DNA of 64,000 bases, from positions 3,658,001 through 3,722,000 of the forward strand of contig OX596336.1 of the NCBI GenBank assembly GCA_951394405.1, given 5' to 3'. This DNA comes from Coprinellus micaceus. Its lineage: Eukaryota > Basidiomycota > Agaricomycetes > Agaricales > Psathyrellaceae. Below the pieces are notes generated by a model. The model saw nothing but the letters and a program-made list of their open reading frames with translations, made no database searches and was not told where the DNA came from. This document shows, piece after piece, positions 31,618-43,709 of the stretch; position 1 is the first letter of the stretch, and the number at the start of each line of letters is the position of its first letter. Both the position numbers and the translations under genes were made by a program.

Positions 31618-34529
31618 ATGTCGATCTTCAGCGCCTTCCTGACCTTTTCTGCCATCCCACCTCAATCGCCAGCCCCCGCGAACCGTACGGTCAAACCATT
31701 TCCAAGTTCAAGTTGCCACATAGTGAACGAGCTTCATGTCGAGTTCTGCTGGCATTGGCCCTGGGATGGGGTAAGCGTTATGATATTATCTACCCAGCGT
31801 GTGTCAATGACCCCCGTTTTCTCCCGCAAAGCTTGGATCCACAGGCCCAAGTGGCATGGGGAATTGTCCGAATTACCACAGGCGGCATCCAGGACCTCGC
31901 AGCTCTCATCCCCCTCCTTACAACAGAGGTCTGCGAAAAGCACGTCAACAAGGCTCTCAAGAAGGGCCTGTTATACGCTGCCGCAGCGCCCATGACCATC
32001 TTTGGCTGCCTTGGGATCGCCAAGGCGGGCTTCATCGCGCTGTGTGCAAGCATCGATCACCCATTCTTCCACGGGCCAGCCCTTCTGAAGAACGCGGGTT
32101 TCCGTCCAAGTGGGATGGGGAAACTGTTCCTTCATGTGAAGCATGAGAAGCACCACCTTTACAAGGCGGAAGACAAGTTACGAAGAATCTTGAACAAAAA
32201 GAAGGTGTGGGAGGTCAAGGTCAACCTACGATCCCGGGATTTCTGGTGGTGGAACGCTCGCCTCGCGTTTGCCACAGCCGCTCTTTGCCTTGTCGGCCTT
32301 CTCCCCTACATCTTCCTGATCCATTTCTTCCTTTCCGACTTTCCCGCGCACCAGACATGGCTCTTCCCCGTTCTACGCATATGCGGCTCCGGCCTCGTCG
32401 CAGTCAGCATACAGTTTTTGTTTCAGCTTCGCCTCATAGAAGAAGCGTATTATCGACTGCGATTCATCGCCACGGACAACTACCTCAAACACATCGGCAA
32501 ATCCATACCCACGCAATGGGATCCCAACGAACGGTCAAAAAAGGTCTTTAACGAGCTTCGATTGGATTGGCTGCCTCTGCACGAGGAAGATAAAGACAGA
32601 ATATCATCCAGACACAGGCTGAACGACGATGATAAGTCGAAGATCCTGGACAACTCACACAAGTTGGCTTCTTTCAATTTCTATGACCCAAACCCTCCAC
32701 CAGCGTCCGCGTCCGTAACACCCAACCCAAACTCCCAAACCATACCTCAGCATCGTCGTGGTAGTGAATCTGGCCGCAAGGGCACGGTCGAGTTCGACGC
32801 GGTAGAGCAAGGAGTCACCAAACTCGACGAACCAGTCCCTGCTCCGATCATGCCACGCGCCGACACGACATCGTCTTCCATGTCTACAGCGACGAAGATG
32901 GGGAAGGCTGCCCTCTGGCTCACTCGCCAGTTCACCACCCTCGTCCTTTGGTGCACTCAACTTGCCCTCTCCTTTGGGATTATTTGCATTATTTTCGGGT
33001 ACATCGGATGCTTCACTGTCGTCCAACTCAGAGTGGGATGGAAAGGTCCGTTGGTGTGGTTCGTGAGTGAGGTGCTATTATCCTTCACGAGAACTATCAT
33101 TTGGGCTGCCAACCCGGATTGGGACGATGCCAAGCTACCCATCGTGCTTGAGAAACAACCTCACCCGGCAAACGTAGGCGGTCCAGGACCTGGTTCATCT
33201 TCATACGGGATAGGATGGTCATTGGATTCGCCCACCGCCGACGACATGCACGCCGTGATCATCGGCATCGACTCATACAATACAACCGACTTCGATCGCC
33301 TCGACAAAGCTCGAAGTGACGCAGAGTGCGTCGCGCAGTACTTGGAGGAATATCTCCTCGTACCACGTAGCCAAATCCGAACCCTGTACGACGCGGACGC
33401 TACCAGGAGCAAGATCGTCGAAGAACTGAAATCGCTCAGGCATCGCGGGTCGGTGACCCCCGACGCCCCAATCGTGATCTACTTTGCAGGCCATAGCTTT
33501 GTCTCTGAAACAGACGAGAGTGCATACCTTGTTCCACACCTTTCGAGCGACGACAGCCAGAGAAAATTCATTGGGCAACCGGAGAAGTACTGCCTTCCTT
33601 ATAGCGAAATCATCGATTTGCTCCGGCACGTCGCAGATGAAAAGACAGACAACATAGTGCGTTTACCTTGGACAGCCCGCCAATTTCCTCCTCCCACACT
33701 GACTCCATCATCCCTCTATAGTTGGTCATCCTCGATTCGTGTCACGCTGGCGCAATGGGACGCTCGCACTTCGACACCCCGAGTCCCTGCCTTCCTGAAA
33801 TAAAGTTGAGTGACGACTCCCTTGTAGACGGAGATCTTGCTGGGCCGTCGACTGCCGCTTGCCTACCCTCCTCCCTCTCGAGGGTATCCCCTTCTCCTTC
33901 CACCGCACTAAACGGGCCGCCGTCGACGCCAAGGTCGCCCGATAAGGGTCTCACCCCAGTTGGGTCAGAGCCTCCCCGAACGCAAGCCACACATGACCAG
34001 GGCAGGAGAAAGATGCGCAAGCAGATCACCACAGCGACCACAGGTACGCCTCCTACTGGCCAACCTTCGAAGTGCTAGCATGCTGACTGCTGGATAATCC
34101 GACTTAGAAATCTTAATCGGACATTCGTCGCATCTTCTCCTGGCAGGAGCCGCCGCAGAACAGCAAGCATACGAGGATCCCAGCAAAGGAGGTCAATTTA
34201 CTCAGAAACTCCTTGAGGTGCTGAAAGAAGCTGGGAAGGACGACGAGCTTCGAACTCTGACCTACAGGATGCTCGTAAAACGAATTCAGGAACGTTTTCA
34301 AGCCACCCCTGTGGGCGGGGGCAGTGCCACATTGTGAGTGTAGTCGACCAAAGACTCGGATGAGCGCAATAGTTGAGCCGACACTCATCTGTCATTCTCT
34401 AGGTTGGACCACCAAACCGCGCTGTGTACGACCATCTACCAGGACCGATACCTCTTCGACGGCTTATTCAAGCGAAAAGTTGACAACACAAGTTCGAAGC
34501 CTGTAATCAGAGTGCGATATTCCGACTAA
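31618..34529 (+). CDS. Membrane caspase-like protein 3, about 879 aa
   Basis: Conserved exons are 31845-33656, 33722-34043, 34108-34333 and 34403-34529. The conserved frame has no ATG of its own upstream, so I join a first exon 31618-31770 over a 74-nt intron. This start is tentative. The five hydrophobic segments match gene 2 (for example GLLYAAAAPMTIFGCLGIAK, AALCLVGLLPYIFLIHFFL and IICIIFGYIGCFTVV). Catalytic His is in YFAGHS (codon at 33492) and Cys in LDSCHAGAMG (codon at 33740). The linker exon is Ser/Pro-rich and ends in a basic KMRKQITTATT. The p10-like part contains EILIGHSSHLLLAGAAAEQQ and RYLFDGLF. Middle of the direct three-gene array. Likely an active membrane caspase-like protease. 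Confidence 0.78.
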
Positions 34530-35527
34530 GCGCAGGTAACGATGACCCGAGGCACAGACTACAGTATGAGGGCTAGCTGACGAGTGGAACACCCGGTTAG
34601 ACTATTGTATGACCCCGCCTGAGTCTATGCGCACCCGCTTCCTAAAGACGTCATCGTAGTATCTATCATATCCACACGTACAGAGTATGTAAAACCGCAA
34701 CGCACTCAAACTGTCAATGCTCATCCAGTAATCCGACAGCATTGCTTGAACACCACTGCTGTTGGTGGCGGCTGCAATCAGAGCCCTACATCAGGTTCAA
34801 TTCCGTAGAGGGCTTCTCCAGCGCAAGAGGGGAGAGCTATACGAAGCAGGTAGATAACGCAGCTTTGACTAGTCGACTCCAGCCGGCAACACCGGTGCCG
34901 ACCATTTTGGGTTGGGCGTTGTGACGCACTTCCCATCGTGGGAGCTTCATGTTCTCGCTTTCAACCATCACCTTCGACACTCAAAGCGTCCCTCACACCC
35001 TCTACTCAATGGTGGAGCTCAGGCTTAGAAACCGGAGACAACAAACAGCCCGCCCATCTAACCTCAATCGGCGAGAATCAAGCGCTGGTGTCACAGGTAC
35101 ACTCACGACTCGCGGCAGCACTCCTGAGTCCTCAGCACTCCCTCCGAGCTCTTGTTATGTCATGTGGTGTTCTGTCAAAGCGTCAAATGGAATGTCCAAC
35201 ACAGCCCTCCCGTGTGTGCGCCACGATTCTCCGATGGATCCGGGGTGCAAGGAGAACAAGCGCCCAGATCTGAGTCCCATTCTAGGCGACTGATCACACA
35301 ACAGCCCCCGTGCACTTAATCTCCAGTGTCGATCCAGCGCCATTTAACTGCTTCTGCCTCCTTCTTGACCCTAAGACGCCCAGCACTCCCCGTTGTCCCT
35401 CTCTGGTGTAGAAAATCGGTTCGAAAACGAGTTCGTTCTGCAGACGGGCCACGACGGTATCTCCTCTGAATCCATAGTAAGCGATACACCACCCTCTCTC
35501 CGACATACACCATTGAATATCCGTTTC
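34530..35527. other. Upstream region of caspase-like gene 4
   Basis: No gene. Duplicate of the region before gene 3, diverged by substitutions and small indels, with the promoter-like block at 35247-35319. Confidence 0.55.
35247..35319 (+). promoter_or_regulatory. Conserved promoter block, caspase-like gene 4
   Basis: GCAAGGAGAACAAGCGCCC, then CTAGGCGACTGATCACACA and GCACTTAAT, aligned with the blocks before genes 2 and 3. Confidence 0.45.
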
Positions 35528-38429
35528 ATGCCGCAAAGCCTGACACCAGACATGGAAAACGCGTCTGGAATTGTCCGAATCACCTCGGGTGGTATTCAGA
35601 ACCTCGCAGCCCTCATCCCCCTCATCACAACAGCGCTCTGCGAGAAACACGTCACTAAGGCTCTCAAAAAGGGCCTCCTCTATGCGGCCGTAGCCCCTAT
35701 GACCATCTTTGGTAGCCTCGGGATCGCCAAGGCGGGGTTCATAGCGTTATGTGCCACCATCGATTATCGCTTCTTCCACGGACCGGCTCTTCTGAAGAAC
35801 GCGGGGTTCCCTCCCAGGGGAATGGGGAAGCTTTTTCTCCATGTGAAGCACAACAAGCATCACCTATACAAGGCGGAAGACAAGCTGCGTTCTATCCTCA
35901 GCAAGAAGAAGGTCACAGAAGTGAAGGTTAATCTCTGGTCCTGGGACTTTTGGTGGTGGAATATCCGCCTGGCGCTATTCACAGCACTAATGTGCATCAT
36001 CGGTTTCATCCCCTACATCTTCCTCATCCTTTTTTTCCTTCCCGAAAGCTCATTTCACACAACGTGGATCTTCCCCATCCTCCGATCGTTCGGGTCAGGC
36101 CTAGTCGTCGTCAACGCTCAATTCCTGTTCCAACTCCGCCTTATAGAAGAAACTTACTGCCGACTTCGGTTCATCGCTGCAGACACCTATCTCAAAGACA
36201 CAGGAAAGACCATGCCCGCAAATTGGGATCCTAACGAGCGATCGAAGAAAGTCTTCTCTGAGCTTCAGTTGGAATGGTTGCCTCTAATCGAAGAGACGGA
36301 AGAGACCTCGAGATACCAGCTGAACAATGCTGACAAGAGGAAGATCCTAGATGGCGTCCACAAGTTGACCAGTTTCACATTCGATACGACGGCTCCTCCC
36401 ACAGCCCCCAACCCAGATGACCGCGATACACATCGTAGCGACACACTACCTGCCGCAACGCCCGATCTGAGTGCTCAAGCCACACTCCATCCCCTACGAA
36501 CTAGCGGTAGACCCACACCATCTGGAACCACTCCTGATACAATCTTCTTGGATACACTCCGTTTACCCCCGAGCGGCGGTCTCACCTCCCCCACGACACC
36601 CAGCCCCAGCCCTCACGGTACACTTCACCGCCGCTCAGGTAGCGAGAACCGCAGGGATACGGCCGCGTTCAACGAGGCAGAACAAGGCGCGCCAGAATCT
36701 GAAGGCGCGGTGCCTCAACGCAGTAACACGGACTCTTCGACTGGTTCCAAGTCTCCACCGATGAAAGCGAATAAAATCATAGTCTGGCTCACCCTCCAAT
36801 TTCCGACTTTAATCCTCTGGGGTACCCAAACCATCCTCTTTTTCGGGGTTGTCTGCATCATCGTCGGCTACATCGGGTGCTTCACCGTCGTCCAGCTGAG
36901 CTCGGGATGGAAAGGGCCTTTGCTGTGGTTCCTATGTGAAGTTTTCCTATCGGGGGTCAGAACCGTAATCTGGGCGGCCAACCCTGATTGGGATGACGCT
37001 AAGCTCCCTATCGTACTGGAGAAGGTGCAGAAGAAGGGTGGAACCACCGCAAAATCATCTTCATACGGCATAGGATGGACCCTGGATTCTCCCACCGCCG
37101 ACGATATGCACGCTTTACTCATCGGCGTCAACAATTGCAACACCACCGACTTCGAGAACCTGGAGAAGGCTAAGAGCGACGCGCAATCGGTCGCGAAGTA
37201 TCTGGCAGAGACCCTTCTCGTCCCGCCCAGCCAAATTCGCACTTTGTATGACACCGACGCGACCAGAAGCAAGATCGTTGAGGAGCTCAAGTCGCTCAGG
37301 CATCGAGGGTCGGTCACTCCGGATGCCCCAATCATCATATATTACGCGGGGCATAGCTTTGTGTCGGACGATGGGAGCACCTACCTGGTGCCCCACCTCC
37401 CGAACGGCGACCGCCAATTGGCGGGTGAACCAGAAAAATACTGTCTCCCGTATTCCGAGATCGTGGACTTGCTTCGGCATGTCGCGGACGAGAAGACGGA
37501 CAACATTGTACGAGTGTTTCCCTTCTTGTGTTTCGTCTTCTGATTCTTCAACCACCCGTCAACAGGTAGTGATACTCGACTCGTGTCATGCTGGCGCCAT
37601 GGGCCATAATTCACACTTCGACTCCCAACCCAACTCTGCGAGACCCGGGCTCACCCCAACCCACCCCCCTCAACCAATTCCCAGTGGACTGCCCCCCACT
37701 TCTGAAGAGAGCCCTATCGAAGTCCCCTTCAGTGTGGGCTTACTCCCCTCGATTTCAAGGACCTCGGACACCGAAGGAGGATCTGAGCTCTCACTGACCG
37801 GCCTCCCCCACTCACATGAAAGGCAGGACGATACCTTGGCCGTAGGTACCTTGACCCAGAGGTTCGACCAGGTAGAAGATAACGAAGTACGCGACCGAGG
37901 AAAGGAGAAGAAGCGGCAGAAGAAAATAACCAATGCCACTACTGGTACGTAGCTTCTTCTGGGACGACATAACTGGCGTGCTTATGACAAGCACCGCACA
38001 TTACTAGAAATCCTCGTTGGCCACTCGTCGCATCTCCTCCTCGCTGGTGCGGATTCGAGGCAGCAGGCATACGAGGATCCCGTGAGGGGCGGACAGTTCA
38101 CTCGAGTGCTCCTGAAAGTGTTGGAGGACGCCGGGATATCAGGCGATCTCCAGACGATGACTTACCAGAGACTGGTGGAGCACATTCAAGAGCAGTTCAA
38201 AGCGATTATTGTCGATCCCACCAAGACTGAGCACCGAACTTTGTAAGTGCAGCACCCTTGGGGGACTTGATTGTGATTCAGTGACTGACTTTCTTGCACT
38301 AGACTTGACTACCAAACAGCACTATGCACCACTATGTACCAGGACCGCCACCTGTTTGACGGTTTGTTCATGCGCAAAGTGGACAACACGAGTCCAAGCC
38401 CCGTCATGAGGGTACGCTACTCCGATTAG
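35528..38429 (+). CDS. Membrane caspase-like protein 4, about 906 aa
   Basis: Exons 35528-37507, 37566-37944, 38008-38242 and 38303-38429 join in frame at the same sites as genes 2, 3 and 5. The start chosen is ATG in MPQSLTPDMENASGIVRI. ATG at 35552 is an alternative. Hydrophobic segments correspond to those of gene 3. The cytosolic stretch between membrane segments three and four is longer than in paralogues (about 140 residues, Pro/Ser/Thr-rich). Catalytic His is in YYAGHS (codon at 37352) and Cys in ILDSCHAGAMG (codon at 37584). Linker and p10-like parts follow (EILVGHSSHLLLAGA and RHLFDGLF). It shares IRTLYDTDATRSKIVEELKS with gene 3, showing the two are close relatives. Confidence 0.8.
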
Positions 38430-39451
38430 GATTGTATGAGCCCTATTTTATCGGGATCAAGTGCTGTAAGCACTATCTGCCTACCTACCTACCCCTTTCT
38501 TTCTGTAATGAATGATCGTGTGCCAAGACCTATTCCTATAAACGAGATTGCGGTGTCAGCGACGACGAGGCGAGATAAATCTTGATGACATCATGGGGAT
38601 TGTCGCGTCAATTACACCGACGATAGGGGTTGGTTCCTAACTGAACCCTCAAAGACCTCGAGCAAGAAACGAGTAAGTTGACCCATGGCCCTAAAAGGTC
38701 GGCTCTCATTAAAGACTAATGCTCGCGTCTGACTGTACCCCCTACCTAGTACCTACATACCTACCCCTCGTGCCTGCGGTCTGGACTCCCGGATCCACCA
38801 CGATCACGCCCGAAGTTCATCTCTCTCTCTCCAACCCCGGCGTCAGCTCGGAACTTTGCTTGGATGTCATTGGGATATGTCTCATTAAGAACCGTAACAC
38901 GAGGCATCCGCGTGGATGGAGGTGTATCCATTCCACACACCTAATCCTGTTTGCTCGTCATCTCGGGATATATGTCCAATCGGTGGGGTATTTCAACCAG
39001 GACGGCTTGCTCCCCATTGACCTAAATCATGCGCTCTAGCTTCCCCGCGTTCCTTTCCATACGGCCGCCCTACAAGCGGCTTCTGAGCTTCTTCCGTAGC
39101 TTTAAACCTGCGTTCTTCACGTATCACATACTCCGAGAAACGTGTTTATGAACACTACGTACCTAAAGCGACTAGGACGCGACTGTGACCATGTGTCATT
39201 GGCACAGGCCGACAGACAGAAAGGGGGAGAGAAGGCAAAGAGGTATGATGACGCAGTGTTTCCTGACTCCATGGGCGCCTCCTACGGATATTTCTCCATT
39301 TAGAGAAGGCGTAGCAGGGAGTGGAGGTTGGTATAAAGTTCGATCTGCGCGCGAACGGAACTTCTTCACAGCTCCCCTATAGATCCTACGTAGTTTATCC
39401 ACCTCCTACATTACCCTTGCCCTCGTCCTAACTCGCAACCCCAGCCCTGAA
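38430..39451. other. Intergenic
   Basis: No gene seen. Short CTAC-type repeats at 38480-38496 and 38742-38768. Confidence 0.5.
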
Positions 39452-40141
39452 ATGCCTGCCACCTCTAAACACCACTCGACTTCCAGCACGAATGAGGTTC
39501 TTTCGTCGAGCAAGCACAAAAAGTCTAAGCCCATCCAAATCCCGGGTGCTAGTCGAAAGAGCAAGGTCATAATCGTCCTTCCACCGCAAATGCATCCCCC
39601 AGCGCTCGCTTCCTCTCCTTCGCACCGAACCGCACCCACCCCTCAGCCAGTATTGATTTCTTCGAGCTACCCTGGTAGGCATCGTTTGGGGTCGCCGTGT
39701 TCGTCTGGCACGACCCCGCCCGGCGTCACCTACACCCTCAAAGCTAGCGTGTCCTCGAATTCACATCAGAAACATCATCCCACATTCCAGGCAGCTGGAC
39801 CTTCGTACTCGTCGATACCTCACCAGCACGCTGGGTACATCTCCTCGGCTAGCGGAAGTGGGAACAGCCCGCCAAACCCAAACCACCTCCGAACCCGAGT
39901 CACCGTCACTGGTCCCCCGGTGCCGGGTGGGAGCGTGCCCATCGCGCGGACCACGAGTGTCGACACGTATACAAGGAGTACAGTGACACGAGGCAAGATG
40001 ATGGAAGACGACTACTACAGCCACCCCGCCGTTCGCGCGTACGAGATGCAGAAGGCTGTGGAGCAGGCGAGGTATACGAGGCATCGGCAGATGGTGAATG
40101 CGCAGAAAAGGGGTCAAGATGGGGCGCAGGGGAGGTGGTAA
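39452..40141 (+). CDS. Hypothetical Ser/Pro/His-rich protein, 229 aa
   Basis: Not recognised. A single exon from an ATG in AAATGCC. The protein is low-complexity and basic (SSSKHKKSKP and SRKSKVIIVLPP near the N-terminus), rich in Ser, Pro and His, and without membrane segments. The only ordered-looking part is the C-terminus, with MEDDYYSHPAVRAYEMQKAV and a Lys/Arg-rich helix. It sits just outside the left end of the putative KDZ transposon. Could be an intrinsically disordered regulator. No function is assigned. Confidence 0.55.
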   Translation: MPATSKHHSTSSTNEVLSSSKHKKSKPIQIPGASRKSKVIIVLPPQMHPPALASSPSHRTAPTPQPVLISSSYPGRHRLGSPCSSGTTPPGVTYTLKASVSSNSHQKHHPTFQAAGPSYSSIPHQHAGYISSASGSGNSPPNPNHLRTRVTVTGPPVPGGSVPIARTTSVDTYTRSTVTRGKMMEDDYYSHPAVRAYEMQKAVEQARYTRHRQMVNAQKRGQDGAQGRW

Positions 40142-41115
40142 CCGCATTCGTGGTGACCGGGGTACTATCGGCGATGGTGAGTGTTATTCGTGACGCTTCT
40201 GTACATCTATTCCATTTGATGGCCAACGGTCTTCGATTAGGCGCCCATCACTTTTGATCGCGTGTGTGGATGTTGGAGGAACATGCTTCAGACACTTTCG
40301 TTTTAACGCGGATTCTAACTTTCGATCTATCACGGCCGCTCTCGACTTTCGGTTGAACACGGGTTCCGTGTCCACTATTTAACACCAGATATTCTAATTA
40401 CGCTTTAGTTACGAGCTGCACCCTGTATTCTTACAGTGGTCCGCGAACCCGTCGAACGGGCCCATGTGCCTCATTCCTTATTCCTGACCCATTATTTCCT
40501 GTACTTTAAGTACCGCGTACTTAACATATATAATTCGCGACTGTGTCGCCGTTTATTTTAGGCCCACGACTCCGAATTTGCACGAGTCTGTGACACTACA
40601 TCAGCAATTGGCCTCCTCCGTGGGGGCGCGTGGGACACGCCACCACGCCACCACAAATGGCGTGGCTCCATAACGACTAGCGTTTTGCACAACACGTTGT
40701 GCAGCCACGGCCTAGTGTGGCCCCACGATTCAGCGTGGATGGGTGTGGGCCACGTTAGGTCACAATCGACAAATCGTTCACAATCGCACTCTTCAACGTC
40801 TCACAGCTCTCACGGTCGGCCCCTCAAATTTCGAATCTCGCGGTTTATCGTACGAATGGGCGTCGTATTATTGCAATAGTAGCTCTACAATACAGTGGTG
40901 ATATTCAACCAGACTTTGGGACTCGGCGACAGCGGAAATCGGTAAGTGGAATGAGAAGGGCAGGGAGGAAGCAGTGAGTTGGGATGTCGGTCAGACGGCC
41001 TAGTAGCCAGATTATTAGAGACATAGTGTAGGGCGGAATAAATAGTAGTTTCCTGAATCACGGGAAGGGTGTCAGAAAGGGTTCGGATTCAAGGAAATGT
41101 GACGTACGGCAAGGC
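40142..41115. other. Intergenic, holds putative left end of KDZ element
   Basis: No gene. From 40597 the sequence is rich in short inverted GTGG/CCAC motifs, with the palindrome-like GCACAACACGTTGTGC at 40687-40702. Confidence 0.45.
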
Positions 41116-43356
41116 CTACAAATCCTTTGAGATATCGGAGCCTCCTTCGTCCTCCGACTCAGAGAGATGGATGACAACATCAGGGCTGAGATTAATTCCT
41201 TCATCGATTGTGTTGCCATCGTCTTCCTTGAAGGCCTTCGCCGCCTTGACAAACGGTTTGGTGGCGTACTCGATCCTTGACCAGCGAGAGTTGCTGAAAG
41301 GGCGGAGTGTACCGACATGATACTCGACGCGAGCTCCCCATGGACGGTTGACAAAATTCTTGCGTTCCTTGGTGTCGACAAGAGTGACGGTCTTCCAGAG
41401 AGTCAAGGCACGTTCAAGCTACGTGTCAACATTAGTTAATGTAACAGTGTACACGATGCAGTAGCTTACAGCGGTGGCTGCAAATGCCAATGCACCGACA
41501 GGATGGCCGTAAAAAACGTCGGTCAGCTCGATCTTAGCTTGATGGTATGCGTACACCTGGAGTAAGAGCGGAGCACGGTATGCCCCTTCCTAAAAAAGGA
41601 GCACTTCAGCATCAAGGAATGGTCGAGGGGCAAGCAGTGGATATACAAAGCTCCTCACCATTTTCAAGGGATCCTCATAGACATACCGGCATTCATTGAG
41701 TTGGTCGCGGACATATTTTGCACGCGCTTTTCCGGAAGAGAAGTCGGGCCCTTTGAGGTAGTCGCTGACGATGTCGACGGCCAACCTTCCCATCGAGCTT
41801 CGCCAAGTGCGGATCGCAGCACCAGCCTAGACGAGGTGAGTCTTTCCATCGGGTACCACATGGGGTGTACTCACCACTTGAGAAACCACACCTGTGAATT
41901 CAGCCTCTCCTTCGAATACATCCTCCCATGCCTCTCTGAGTACTCCATCGAATGCAGGGTCGCTGTTGATGGCAAAGGGATCGAGCAGGGTGGAAGCCCA
42001 CGCGTAGACGATAGGCATGGCCTGGCGGCGCCAGCGTTCAATGCCATTGGGAACATTGCCTAGAGGAAGGTCCTTGGTGCATACGCCAGGCTTCCTGGAT
42101 GGCACGGCCTCCTTCTTGAGGTTGTCGGAGATCTCAACCTTCTCGATCTTGATTCCCATCTAGGTGACATCGTTTACAACATACGACGACAAGTGATAAC
42201 AGCAACAAACTCACCTTCGATGTCCCGCTCTTCTGCGAAAGGACTGTGGCCTTCGACAATCTCGCAGCTGCTATGGCCACAGGAGCCTCGTCTTGAAACC
42301 CTTCGAGTTCTTCATCACTCCCCGGTGTCTTGGGTTCGGTAACACGCTGGGCCGTACTCGAACCGCGGGCGGTAGAGGTGGTGCGACTGAGGGCGGCCTT
42401 TGACTGACGAATTGGACTGGCAGTCTTGGACGGCTGGGTACGAGGTTTTACAGCTCTGGGCGGCTTGTCAAAACCCTTGCGGAAGCCTTCGAGAGGGCTC
42501 TTCTTCCTGATGGATATCAATCGATGAGTATCGCGATATCGATCGATCATCGTATCAGTCGAAGCGAGGCACTCACTTTGCAGCGCCCACAATCTCCTCG
42601 TCACCGTCAGCCCCGTCGCTGGGCTTTGCAGTAAACGGCGCACTGGGCTTGACCTTGCGCTTGTCGGTGACCGCGCTCCTGAGAGCCCCTTTGGCACGCT
42701 ATCCCAATGGCTGGTGAGCCCCGGGTCTCTCTGTGGTGTTGGATAATACTTACCTTGGCCTTCTTCTTCGCGATTGCAGCCTTCAGCTTCAGATACTCGG
42801 CGCGGCTCTCTTCGTCGGAGATGAGACCGTCAGATGTATTCCCGTTGAATGTGGACTTGTTCTCGCTGGCGTCGGACTCGGAGCCCTCAACCGCAGCCTG
42901 TTCACCCAGGGCAAGGCCGTCTGAATCAGAATCCTCTGGGATGTCGTCGGCACCCTTGCTTGCGGCGCAATGGTCGATATCCATGGCATCTGGGTGGTCG
43001 TAGGGTGGGGGACTCGGAGCCTGCTGAAGGTTCTCGAAGGTACGAAGGTCGGGGCGTTCAGCGTAGGCCTGCTCCTCCTTTTGTTCGCGACGAATGCTGT
43101 CCTCGATGCTCGCAATGACCTTGATGTCCGCAGCTTCCTTGGCGTCCTTCTCAGCCTGCACGCGGGCCTTCTCTGCAAGTCGTTCATTAGCGGCTTCTTG
43201 CTTGAGGTCCGCCTTCGACCGCTTGTGTGGACGACCCTGAGTTTGTTGTGTCACCTTCAGGTTCTTCTTGGAGCTAGAGTTGGGCAAGGGAACATTCGAG
43301 GACGGCACCTCCGAAAGTGAGGCCTTGCGTTTGCCCTGAGAGCGAAGGTCTGGCAT
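41116..43356 (-). CDS. Putative KDZ passenger protein, DUF6532-like C-terminal domain, about 630 aa
   Basis: Seven exons join in frame: 42754-43356, 42577-42698, 42215-42506, 41875-42159, 41659-41826, 41470-41589 and 41116-41418. The N-terminal half is charged and disordered, with a basic region (GRPHKRSKADLKQEA), a coiled coil (ERLAEKARVQAEKDAKEA) and acidic stretches. The C-terminal half is ordered and helical, with GAYRAPLLLQVYAYHQAKIE, ALAFAATALERALTLW and WGARVEYHVGTLRPFS. This pattern recalls the DUF6532 proteins of Agaricomycetes; that name is from memory and is tentative. It is divergent from the transposase with 353 bp between start codons, so the two probably share a promoter. A nuclear DNA-binding or accessory transposition role is inference. 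Confidence 0.6.
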
Positions 43357-43709
43357 GATGTAACGATGGAGGAGGGTGTCAGAGAGGTCACCGGGGTGGG
43401 TAGGAGGAAGGCAAGAAGTCAGGAACAGTGTTTTCTCTCTAATTTGGGGCGTCAATCTTGGGGCTCTGTTTATCGGCCCATTTCTTGATTTTTTTTTCGT
43501 CGGAAGAGCGTGTCACTGCGTACCCCCAACGTCTTGAATGGATGCCGACGACACCCAATTGGCTAAGGCGTCGCTTTACCAGGGACAAGCCAGGCACCGC
43601 AACTTGTTCGGAGTTCCCAAAAAAAACAATTGGGGCAACTCCATGGAATCCAGCACCAACGTTCCTCCAATTATACGCCTTGCTTCCGCTCCTCCTCACC
43701 GTCCTCACT
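43357..43709. promoter_or_regulatory. Shared divergent promoter of transposase and passenger gene
   Basis: 353 bp between the two start codons. It contains a T-tract at about 43488-43497 and an A-tract at 43619-43627. No obvious TATA box. Confidence 0.45.

Noticed and set aside
31771..31797. A 27-nt intron near the start of caspase-like gene 3
   Set aside because: Too short for splicing and does not bring an ATG into frame. A 74-nt intron (31771-31844) does.
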